Assembly (NCBI GenBank): GCA_028682925.1
Contig: JAJRAG010000060.1
Location: 1 to 5,756, forward strand
Direction: 5' to 3'
Source of the DNA: Methanomassiliicoccales archaeon
GTDB lineage: Archaea > Thermoplasmatota > Thermoplasmata > Methanomassiliicoccales > JACIVX01
DNA: 5,756 nucleotides
Shown here piece after piece: positions 1 through 5,756 of this stretch. A program made the translations under genes and the position numbers. The notes beneath the pieces were generated by a model that was not told where the DNA came from, ran no database searches, and saw only the letters and a program-made list of their open reading frames with translations. Numbering within the stretch: position 1 is the stretch's first letter; each line of letters begins with the position of its first letter.

Positions 1-764
1 ATGGTTGGACTGAGGTTGTTGGAATCGCGGACAGAGGATGTTGGGACCTTTCAAGACACATCGAGTTCTCAAACGCTGACATGACGGCATTCAAGCGATT
101 TGATGAACCCGTCGAAGTTGACCGAAATGTCATAAGAGCCAGATACGATGCCCTCGGTCCGGCATTCAAAGGGAGGTCGGCCAAGATCGGAAAGGCTCTC
201 GAGGCCGCCGATTTCTCGAACGTGGTAGATGGGAGCATTACGATCGAAGTAGACGGAGACCGAATGACGCTTGATGACAAGTACTTCGAGGTTATGAACG
301 TCAAGGAGAAGGTCAGCGGCAAGAGGATTATTCCTCACGTCATCGAACCTTCTCATGGTCTGGACCGCATTTTCTATTCCTGTCTTGAGCACGCGTACCG
401 CCAGTCTCCTGAAGGCTATGTGGTCTTGCGCCTGAAACCAGCTATCGCGCCGATAAAGGTTGGAGTGTTTCCGCTTATGGCCAAGGACGGCCTCGACACA
501 AAGGCCGCCGAGATAGATAAGAGGTTGAGGATGCGCGGGATAACGACATATTTCGACGACTCCGGGTCAATTGGAAGGAGATATGCGCGGATGGACGAGG
601 CCGGAACACCTTGGTGTGTGACCGTGGACTATGATAGCCTCAAGGAAGGAACGGTAACGATACGAGATAGGGACACGACCGAGCAGGTGCGCATACCAGC
701 AGAGGATGTCACGTCGATCGTGAGTTCGCTGCTCAGTGGAACCCCATTCAGCGACTTGAGGTAA
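1..764 (+). CDS. glyS: Glycyl-tRNA synthetase (glycine--tRNA ligase), archaeal/eukaryotic class II type; 5'-truncated by window edge
   Basis: This enzyme charges tRNA-Gly with glycine in the cytoplasm, and only its last 253 codons are present. The reading frame is open to the left edge (first full codon at base 3). The ATG at 81 is internal, because the codons before it already read GWTEVVGIADRG, a conserved stretch of archaeal GlyRS. Class II motif 3 is visible as EPSHGLDR (345-368), with the arginine that contacts ATP. The C-terminal anticodon-binding domain follows from about 417: LKPAIAPIKVGVFPL opens it, and RRYARMDEAGTPWCVTVD with RDRDTTEQVRIP close to the end are family hallmarks. No frameshift or missing key residue is seen in this part. 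The frame ends with three different stop codons in a row. The next gene on the same strand starts 136 bases downstream. The identification is secure; the N-terminal half, with motifs 1 and 2, lies outside the window. Confidence 0.95.
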   Translation, partial: GWTEVVGIADRGCWDLSRHIEFSNADMTAFKRFDEPVEVDRNVIRARYDALGPAFKGRSAKIGKALEAADFSNVVDGSITIEVDGDRMTLDDKYFEVMNVKEKVSGKRIIPHVIEPSHGLDRIFYSCLEHAYRQSPEGYVVLRLKPAIAPIKVGVFPLMAKDGLDTKAAEIDKRLRMRGITTYFDDSGSIGRRYARMDEAGTPWCVTVDYDSLKEGTVTIRDRDTTEQVRIPAEDVTSIVSSLLSGTPFSDLR

Positions 765-770
765 TAGTGA
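762..770 (+). other. Tandem stop codons TAA-TAG-TGA ending glyS
   Basis: All three stop codons occur consecutively in the glyS reading frame (762-764, 765-767, 768-770). The first ends the protein; the other two would catch any readthrough. It may be chance or a safeguard for termination. Confidence 0.9.
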
Positions 771-855
771 AGCTGCTATCACAGAAACGACGTGACTTGT
801 CAAGAAGAGGACTGACCCATTGGAATGATGTCGACGGGGAGATTCGTTTGACATT

Positions 856-863
856 GTTAAATA
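856..863 (+). promoter_or_regulatory. Possible TATA box (GTTAAATA) for the CBS-domain gene
   Basis: An A/T-rich GTTAAATA lies in the gap after glyS. An archaeal start site about 25 bases downstream would fall near 884-887, giving a leader of roughly 15 bases that just includes the Shine-Dalgarno. The match to the TTTAWATA consensus is partial and no clear BRE was seen, so this is tentative. The rest of the 765-900 gap shows no tRNA, convincing hairpin or supported small gene. Confidence 0.35.
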
Positions 864-886
864 ATCATGGCTTCAATATGTGAGAA

Positions 887-894
887 GGAGGTGA
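887..894 (+). promoter_or_regulatory. Strong Shine-Dalgarno (GGAGGTGA) setting the GTG start at 901
   Basis: GGAGGTGA is complementary over its full length to the usual 16S rRNA 3' end, and sits 6 bases before GTG 901. An in-frame TGA lies at 892-894, inside the site, so translation in this frame cannot start further upstream. Together these two facts fix the start codon at 901. Confidence 0.85.
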
Positions 895-900
895 AAGGAA

Positions 901-2088
901 GTGAAGGGCGAAGGTTTGGAGACAGTAAAAGTGAGAGAGCAACTCAGATCCCTGATCGAATCCTACAGAATCGAGGACTTGATGACGACCCAGTACGAAG
1001 CGGTGGATCCCGAAATGACGATTTCGGATGTTGTCGCCAGGATGCGCGCATTGGACCTGCATGAGATCCCGGTCGTGGAGGATCGCAACAAGCTCGCAGG
1101 TGTCGTCAGTTATGGCTCATTACTGAAGAGGAAGAATCTCCCTACAGGCACCAAAGCGAAGTCCGTAATAGAGAGCCCTCCCGAAGTGACTGAGGAAAGC
1201 AAGATCACAGAAGTAGCCGAGAGCATCGTATCCACTGGCTATCGAGAGATTCCAGTCGTGCGCGGAAGGAAGATTCTTGGAATAATCTCCAGAGAAGACA
1301 TCGTTGGGATAATCCCCGACATTAGGAACTTGAGGAGCATACCAGTAAAAGAAGTGATGACCAAAGAGGTCCAGACCGTTACCTCCAAAGATAGCCTCAA
1401 GCGAGCGATCGAGCTCATGGGAAAATTGGATGTTCGGACGCTTCCAGTGGTTGACAGTGAAGATAGACTGGTCGGGATCGTGGGAGTCAAGGATATTGTG
1501 AACTATGGATGGGCCAGCCGAAAAGGTGAGACCGTGGGGGAGATAACGGGCCGAAGCAACCCAGTGGATATAGACATCGGATCGCTTTCTATCGACAACC
1601 CGGTCACAGTGGGACCAGAGACGCTCATCGGGGAAGCGGCGAGAACGATGGTCGATAGGAAGATATCCACTCTGCCAGTGGTCGAGAACGACACGTTGAA
1701 AGGAATACTCAGTACCTACGATCTAGTCGAGCTCGTGGCCTCATTCAAATCGAGAGACGTTGTCTACGTCCAAATAACTGGTCTCGAGGAGGAGGACCGT
1801 CACTCCCTGGAGGTTATGGACAAAGAGATAGAGACCGAGCTCAAGAAGATCGCTAGGTTGTCCAAACCCATGCTTTTCACGTTGCATGTGACGAAGCACA
1901 ATCATGCGGGCAATGTGGCCAAGTATAGCCTGCACGGCCGTCTCATAACCGAGGACAAGATCTTCGTCGCAAAGGCAATTGAATGGAATCTTATCAAAGC
2001 GACCGTCGAAACGATGGAACGTATCCAGAAAATGGTCAAGGAGATGAAGGAATCCAGACTTGAGCATCGGAGAAGGTCCAAGAGCTGA
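901..2088 (+). CDS. Four-CBS-domain protein with C-terminal HPF/RaiA-like domain; putative ligand-regulated ribosome-binding (hibernation) factor
   Basis: The protein has 395 residues, no signal peptide and no membrane segment, so it is probably cytoplasmic. Four CBS domains form two Bateman modules: about 24-79, 86-140, 147-203 and 225-283. Each has the typical core (HEIPVVED, REIPVVRG, RTLPVVDS, STLPVVEN) followed by a G-hydrophobic strand. CBS pairs commonly bind adenine nucleotides or related ligands. The ligand signature S/T-x-x-D is intact in CBS2 (GIISREDIV) and CBS4 (GILSTYDLV), but altered in CBS1 (GVVSYGSLL) and CBS3 (GIVGVKDIV). The tail, about 286-395, reads as strand-helix-three strands-helix plus a basic end (EHRRRSKS), the order found in HPF/RaiA. 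I infer a factor that binds ribosomes under control of an energy or nutrient ligand. The start is GTG with a near-perfect ribosome binding site. Its position between two tRNA synthetase genes fits a translation role. The CBS assignment is firm; the tail assignment is by pattern only, and an unrelated RNA- or protein-binding tail remains possible. Confidence 0.9.
   Translation: MKGEGLETVKVREQLRSLIESYRIEDLMTTQYEAVDPEMTISDVVARMRALDLHEIPVVEDRNKLAGVVSYGSLLKRKNLPTGTKAKSVIESPPEVTEESKITEVAESIVSTGYREIPVVRGRKILGIISREDIVGIIPDIRNLRSIPVKEVMTKEVQTVTSKDSLKRAIELMGKLDVRTLPVVDSEDRLVGIVGVKDIVNYGWASRKGETVGEITGRSNPVDIDIGSLSIDNPVTVGPETLIGEAARTMVDRKISTLPVVENDTLKGILSTYDLVELVASFKSRDVVYVQITGLEEEDRHSLEVMDKEIETELKKIARLSKPMLFTLHVTKHNHAGNVAKYSLHGRLITEDKIFVAKAIEWNLIKATVETMERIQKMVKEMKESRLEHRRRSKS
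1753..2085 (+). other. HPF/RaiA-like C-terminal domain of the CBS protein
   Basis: Residues 285-395 follow the beta-alpha-beta-beta-beta-alpha order of the RaiA/HPF ribosome hibernation fold. Strand 1 is VVYVQITGL (287-295), the first helix about 298-320, strand 2 MLFTLHVTKH (324-333), strand 3 AKYSLHGRLIT (340-350), strand 4 KIFVAKAIEW (353-362), and the final amphipathic helix about 362-383. The lysine/arginine-rich end suits rRNA contact. The opening and closing segments can be laid against E. coli RaiA by eye, but pairwise identity is low, so this is a fold-level guess. Confidence 0.6.
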
Positions 2089-2108
2089 TCTATTGGCTTC
2101 TCAGCAAC

Positions 2109-2116
2109 TTTTTAAA
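2109..2116 (+). promoter_or_regulatory. valS: TATA box (TTTTTAAA) of valS, implying a leaderless mRNA
   Basis: TTTTTAAA is centred about 30 bases before the valS ATG. The usual archaeal spacing puts the transcription start near 2138-2142, at or within a few bases of ATG 2143. The bases just before the ATG (CCCCCTGCGC) hold no Shine-Dalgarno, consistent with leaderless translation. It gives valS its own promoter, independent of the upstream CBS gene that ends at 2088. Confidence 0.65.
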
Positions 2117-2142
2117 GCAGGCCAATCGTATTCCCCCTGCGC

Positions 2143-4764
2143 ATGACTCAGTACGAGGCCGTTCCAATCGAAAGAAAGTGGCAGAAGAAATGGAAAGAAT
2201 GGGAACTCTACAAGTTCGACCAATCGTCCTCGATGCCTGTCTACAGTGTTGACAACCCGCCGAGATACACTTCTGGTTCCCTGCATCTGGGGCACGCAAC
2301 CGGATACTCTCTGATAGACTTCGCCGCCAGATATCATAGAATGAGAGGATACAATGTCTTCTTTCCGTTGTGCTTCGATGTGAACGGGACTCCGACTGAA
2401 GTCAGAGTTGAGAAGAAATACGGAATTACGAAACTATCCATGCCTCGGCAGGATTTCATCAAGCTATGTAGCGAATACGCTACCAGCTTCATAGAAGAGA
2501 TGACCGCTCAGTTTGAGATGCTCGGCGAATCGATGGACCCGAGCATCTACTACCAGACTGATGCCCCATATTACCGAAGAATCACTCAGATATCGTTTCT
2601 AAGGATGCTAGACAAAGGCCTGGTCTACAAAGGTACATATCCAGTCAACTGGTGTCCAAGATGTATGACCGCGCTGGCCGATGCGGAAATCGAGTACCGT
2701 CAAGGCGGTACGAAACTCAATTTCATCAAGTTCCAGATCAAAGGCTCGGACGACTTCGTCGTGATAGCTACCACCAGACCCGAACTCCTCTGTACCTGCC
2801 AGCTCGTTGCAGTTCATCCCGATGACAGTAAGAAAGGAGACCTTGTCGGGAGGACGCTCTTGACCCCCATCTATGGACGGGAAGTGAACGTCGTCTCCGA
2901 CCCGAAAGTCGATCCGGGATTTGGCTCTGGAAACGTCATGATTTGCACGATAGGAGACAAGGACGATCTTCAGTGGGTGATGAAGTACAACCTCCCACTC
3001 GAAAGAGGGATCGACGAACAAGGGAAGATGACGGAGATTTCCGGCAAATATGTAGGGCTGTCGGTCAAAGAAGCGAGGAAGAGAGCTATCGATGATTTGA
3101 GGGAAGCTGGCATTCTACTCGGGCAGAAGGAAGTCGAACAGAACGTGAGCACTTGTTGGCGATGTCACGAGCCAATTGAGTTTCTGCAGGTCCCCCAGTG
3201 GTTTCTCAGAACACTTGATTTCAAGAAAGAGGTCTTGGCAAGAGCGGATGAGATAAAATGGTTTCCCGAATTCATGAAGGTGCGACTACGGGATTGGGTG
3301 GATTCTCTCGAATGGGATTGGGTCATATCACGACAGCGTTACTTCGCAACTCCCATCCCCATATGGGAGTGCGTAGAATGCGAGCAGGTCGTCCCCGCAA
3401 GAGAAGAGGACTGCTATGTCGATCCGACCAAGGATTCACCGCCAGTCGATAGGTGCCCGAAATGTGGCGGCGAGCTCAAGGGTTGTGAGGACGTGTTCGA
3501 TACATGGATGGATTCGAGCGTCTCCCCACTCTACAACACATACTGGCTTAGGGACATGAAGAAATTCGAGAGATTGTATCCGATGTCAATGCGTCCCCAA
3601 TCTCACGACATCATTCGAACATGGGCGTTCTACACGATCCTGAGAGAGCACCTCCTTGTGGGACAGAGGCCATGGAATGACATTATGATTCATGGATTCA
3701 TCATGTCGGCCGATGGTACTCCGATGCACTCATCGCTTGGCAATGTCATTGACCCAATGCCGATACTCGAGAAGAACGGAGCAGACGCTCTTCGATACTA
3801 CGCTTGCACGTGTTCGCTCGGTGAGGACAACGCCTTCAGGGAGAAGGATGTAGTGCACGGAGGAAGATTCTGCACAAAGCTTTGGAACATTGGAAAGTTC
3901 GTCGGAAGCGTCATAGGTGACGCACCGAAAATGGGAATGCTCCGTTCGACCGACAAATGGATTCTGAGCAGATACAGCAAAGTCGTCAAGGTCGCCACGG
4001 AGCACTACGACAATTACTCCTTTGACAAGGCCATGAGGGTCATCGAGGACTTCGCCTGGCACGAGTTCGCGGATCACTACATCGAGATGGTCAAATTCAG
4101 GATGAGGGATCCATCAGATGAAGCGGTCAAGTTCACACTCTACACAATCTGTCTTGGAGTAATGAAGATGTTAGCTCCTCTTCTGCCGCATGTAGCTGAG
4201 GAGGTCTATCAGACCTGCTTCCGATCCATCGAGAAGGAACAGAGCATCCATGTGAGCATGTGGCCTGAACCCGCATTTGTCGACGAAAATGAGGAGGAAC
4301 GAGGGGAATTGGCAAAGGAAGTAATCGGAATGTTAAGATCTTGGAAGGCTGAGAGCGGCATTTCGTTGAATAGTGAGATAGAGCTTGTCGAATTGATGGG
4401 TGAGGGGTCGGCGCGTCTCCTAGGCTACGAGAAAGACATTATGGGGACTATCAGAGCAAGGAATCTCAAGATCGCCAAAGAAATCGATCTTGAGGAGAAG
4501 ATCGTCGCTCTCAGACCGGTGCTATCGAAGATAGGACCGAAGTTCAAAGCCAGAGCGAAGGAGATAGTCGCGAAGCTCGAGCCAATGGACCCGGCGAGCG
4601 TAGCCTTATCGTTTGAGTCGGGACCGATCGAGGTAGAACTTTCCGATGGGGCACCCATTCAAGTCACTAAGGATATGGTGACACTCGAGAAGAGACTGAC
4701 CTTGCACGGCAAGGAAGTGAAGACGTTCCAGGTCATGGATGTACTGGTTGCCGTTCAAAGATGA
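2143..4764 (+). CDS. valS: Valyl-tRNA synthetase (valine--tRNA ligase), archaeal type, with PMHSS in place of KMSKS
   Basis: This class Ia enzyme charges tRNA-Val and edits mischarged threonine. It is complete at 873 residues, a normal archaeal length. Visible in order: the N-terminal W-x3-KW helix (13-17); the HIGH motif as HLGH (48-51); NGTPTE (81-86); a first zinc knuckle CPRC (171-174) with CWRC (338-341); the CP1 editing domain, about 190-345, with ATTRPELL and the acidic GDKDD (271-275); WDWVISRQRYF (391-401); a second zinc site CVEC (410-413) and CPKC (438-441); DTWMDSS (453-459); HDIIRTWAFYT (488-498); an anticodon-binding helical bundle from about 603; and a small C-terminal domain. 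DTWMDSS and the TTRPELL editing motif favour ValRS over IleRS or LeuRS. Two oddities sit in the catalytic core: KMSKS is PMHSS (527-531), and the usual QGHDI is QSHDI (486-490). An in-frame stop at 2113-2115 and no earlier start codon fix ATG 2143. Confidence 0.96.
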   Translation: MTQYEAVPIERKWQKKWKEWELYKFDQSSSMPVYSVDNPPRYTSGSLHLGHATGYSLIDFAARYHRMRGYNVFFPLCFDVNGTPTEVRVEKKYGITKLSMPRQDFIKLCSEYATSFIEEMTAQFEMLGESMDPSIYYQTDAPYYRRITQISFLRMLDKGLVYKGTYPVNWCPRCMTALADAEIEYRQGGTKLNFIKFQIKGSDDFVVIATTRPELLCTCQLVAVHPDDSKKGDLVGRTLLTPIYGREVNVVSDPKVDPGFGSGNVMICTIGDKDDLQWVMKYNLPLERGIDEQGKMTEISGKYVGLSVKEARKRAIDDLREAGILLGQKEVEQNVSTCWRCHEPIEFLQVPQWFLRTLDFKKEVLARADEIKWFPEFMKVRLRDWVDSLEWDWVISRQRYFATPIPIWECVECEQVVPAREEDCYVDPTKDSPPVDRCPKCGGELKGCEDVFDTWMDSSVSPLYNTYWLRDMKKFERLYPMSMRPQSHDIIRTWAFYTILREHLLVGQRPWNDIMIHGFIMSADGTPMHSSLGNVIDPMPILEKNGADALRYYACTCSLGEDNAFREKDVVHGGRFCTKLWNIGKFVGSVIGDAPKMGMLRSTDKWILSRYSKVVKVATEHYDNYSFDKAMRVIEDFAWHEFADHYIEMVKFRMRDPSDEAVKFTLYTICLGVMKMLAPLLPHVAEEVYQTCFRSIEKEQSIHVSMWPEPAFVDENEEERGELAKEVIGMLRSWKAESGISLNSEIELVELMGEGSARLLGYEKDIMGTIRARNLKIAKEIDLEEKIVALRPVLSKIGPKFKARAKEIVAKLEPMDPASVALSFESGPIEVELSDGAPIQVTKDMVTLEKRLTLHGKEVKTFQVMDVLVAVQR
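3721..3735 (+). other. valS: Variant KMSKS loop (PMHSS) in ValRS
   Basis: The segment reads DGTPMHSSLGNVIDP, where class I synthetases normally have DG-x-KMSKS-LGNV. Methionine, the first serine position and the following LGNV are kept in register, but both lysines are gone (K to P at 527, K to S at 530). The codons ccg-atg-cac-tca-tcg are in frame with intact flanks, so this is not a local frameshift. Confidence 0.9.
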
Positions 4765-4782
4765 ATATCAAATTCGCCTTGG

Positions 4783-4792
4783 CTTCATGAAG
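4783..4792. other. 10-base palindrome between convergent gene ends
   Basis: CTTCATGAAG is a perfect palindrome lying in the 29-base gap between the valS stop and the helicase stop. It has no loop and no T-run follows on the plus strand, so a terminator role is doubtful. A mildly T-rich stretch follows on the minus strand, downstream of the helicase. Confidence 0.3.
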
Positions 4793-4793
4793 T

Positions 4794-5756
4794 TCACTTG
4801 GCGCGCGGAACCGGTTCGATGCTGATCACCTTGCCACGATATCGGGACTGGTCAAGACTCTTCATCGCTTTGTACGCCACTTCTTTGTGAATCTCAAATT
4901 CACTGGAGGTTTCACCCATCTCTACCTGTCCAATCGCGATCTCACTTATTTCCCCTCTGTTCCGGATCAGCTCGATGACATCATTCATCCCAACCTTATC
5001 CGCTTTTCCGAGGTTGATATTGAACTTGACCATTCCATATATATCCACATACTCGTCGAAGTCCCAAACCTTTCTCACAACATCCCTCTCGCCAGTCGTC
5101 GGGACCTCTGCCTGTTCAATCTCCCCCTTTCCGAATTCCTTGATTCCTTCGAGCAGATGCTTCTCGTCCGAGCTCACGAAAGTAATCGCCTTTCCTACCT
5201 TTCCGGCCCTTCCAGTCCTACCGACCCTATGGACGTACCATTCTGGGCTCTCGGGTATGTCGTAATTGATGACGAGAGTCACATCCTCGATGTCAAGACC
5301 TCTTGCGGCGACGTCAGTTGCGATTAGAACTTTGATCTTCCCTTTGCGGAAATCGGTCAAAACCCTTTCCCTCTGAGCCTGGGAGAGATCGCCGTGAAGG
5401 GCCTCGACTGGATAACCGTAGGATTTCAATCTCTGGTCCAGAATGTCGACCATACGCTTCGTAGAGCAGAAAACAATGGCCTTGGGCTTGTCCTTATCTA
5501 GTACCCGACATAGCGCCCAGATCTTGTTCTTCCTTCCGACGTTGTAATAGACTTGTTTGGTCGACGGAAGAACCAGCTCTTCTTCGCTTATTATGATCAC
5601 TTCCGGGCTCTTCATGTGGTCCTTGCCCAGTCTTCTGATCTCATCCGGAATCGTGGCCGAGAAAAGGTAGGTGTTCCGCTCCTTCGGCAGTTGCTTCATT
5701 ATATACTCTATGTCCTCTATGAAACCCATGTCGAGCATTCTATCTGCCTCGTCGAG
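4794..5756 (-). CDS. DEAD-box ATP-dependent RNA helicase with DbpA-like RNA-binding domain; 5'-truncated by window edge
   Basis: DEAD-box proteins use ATP to remodel RNA duplexes or RNA-protein complexes in the cytoplasm. The last 320 codons are visible, and the frame is open to the right edge, where it reads LDEADRMLDMGF (motif II, 5756 downward). The ATG at 5738 is therefore internal. Numbering from the edge: motif III SAT (33-35), motif IV IVFCSTK (94-100), ALHGD (119-123), motif V TDVAARGLD (147-155) and motif VI HRVGRTGR (176-183), all intact. After a linker, residues about 240-316 read GMVKFNINLGKADKVG through YRGKVISIEPV, matching the RRM-like domain of the DbpA family (DbpA_RBD). In bacterial DbpA that domain binds 23S rRNA hairpin 92, so a ribosome assembly or RNA decay role is possible but inferred. 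It converges on valS with 29 bases between the stops. Motifs Q, I and Ia lie outside the window. Confidence 0.95.
   Translation of the reverse strand, partial: LDEADRMLDMGFIEDIEYIMKQLPKERNTYLFSATIPDEIRRLGKDHMKSPEVIIISEEELVLPSTKQVYYNVGRKNKIWALCRVLDKDKPKAIVFCSTKRMVDILDQRLKSYGYPVEALHGDLSQAQRERVLTDFRKGKIKVLIATDVAARGLDIEDVTLVINYDIPESPEWYVHRVGRTGRAGKVGKAITFVSSDEKHLLEGIKEFGKGEIEQAEVPTTGERDVVRKVWDFDEYVDIYGMVKFNINLGKADKVGMNDVIELIRNRGEISEIAIGQVEMGETSSEFEIHKEVAYKAMKSLDQSRYRGKVISIEPVPRAK
4809..5039 (-). other. DbpA-like RNA-binding domain of the helicase
   Basis: The segment starts with a beta strand (MVKFNINLG), a K-x-G-x-x-x-x-D-V-I-E-L-I helix, IGQVEMGETSSEFEIH (the G-x-I-x-I-x-x-x-x-S-F-x-E-V-like core) and ends RGKVISIEPV. 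This order matches the DbpA_RBD family. The specific RNA target cannot be read from the sequence. Confidence 0.75.

Noticed and set aside
81..764. ATG at 81 as the start of a separate 227-residue protein
   Set aside because: The frame continues upstream to the window edge and encodes conserved GlyRS sequence (GWTEVVGIADRG), so this ATG is internal.
878..883. Minimal ATG-TGA start-stop element before the CBS gene
   Set aside because: It would lie at or before the predicted transcription start and has no ribosome binding site of its own; probably chance.
982..1002. Shared peptide MT(T)QYEAV in the CBS protein (residues 28-35) and at the ValRS N-terminus
   Set aside because: The match is only about seven residues, the contexts differ (CBS strand versus ValRS N-terminal helix), and the codons differ at several positions; likely coincidence.
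867..1064. Small plus-strand frame starting at ATG 867, overlapping the CBS gene
   Set aside because: It runs out of frame through the CBS coding sequence, has no ribosome binding site, and its product shows no recognisable features.
2089..2142. T-box or other leader regulation of valS
   Set aside because: The gap is only 54 bases, T-boxes are bacterial, and the TATA position leaves essentially no leader.
2608..3021. 137-residue minus-strand open frame inside valS
   Set aside because: It is an antisense shadow of a well-conserved gene, with low-complexity composition and no start signals.
4887..5327. 146-residue plus-strand open frame opposite the helicase
   Set aside because: It is antisense to conserved helicase motifs V and VI and the RNA-binding domain; no start signal or recognisable domain.

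Overview
The window looks like a piece of an archaeal chromosome with moderate GC (near 50% by eye). Three things point to Archaea. The glycyl-tRNA synthetase is of the single-chain archaeal/eukaryotic class II type. The valyl-tRNA synthetase is of archaeal type, with two Cys4 zinc knuckles. A TTTTTAAA TATA-like box sits about 30 bases before the valS start codon, where a leaderless archaeal mRNA would need it. Arginine is largely encoded by AGA/AGG. The wording of the ValRS active site makes me lean towards a Thermoplasmatota-like euryarchaeon, but the phylum is a guess and was not tested.

Layout: (1) 1-764 (+), the C-terminal part of glycyl-tRNA synthetase, entering from the left edge and ending in a TAA-TAG-TGA stop cluster. 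(2) 765-900, a gene-free stretch with a weak TATA-like box and a very strong Shine-Dalgarno. (3) 901-2088 (+), a 395-residue protein with four CBS domains and a C-terminal domain that reads like the ribosome hibernation factor fold (HPF/RaiA). (4) 2089-2142, a short promoter region. (5) 2143-4764 (+), a complete valyl-tRNA synthetase of 873 residues whose KMSKS signature is replaced by PMHSS. (6) 4765-4793, a 29-base gap between converging genes. (7) 4794-5756 (-), the C-terminal two thirds of a DEAD-box RNA helicase with a DbpA-like RNA-binding domain, cut by the right edge exactly at its DEAD motif.

The theme is translation: two aminoacyl-tRNA synthetases flank a putative ligand-sensing, ribosome-binding regulator, followed by an RNA helicase whose tail resembles an rRNA-binding domain. 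The plus-strand genes are separated by 136 and 54 bases, each gap with its own plausible promoter, so they are probably neighbours in function rather than one tight operon. The two points most worth following up are the CBS/HPF-like fusion and the altered ValRS catalytic motif. I saw no RNA genes, insertion sequences, CRISPR arrays or long repeats.
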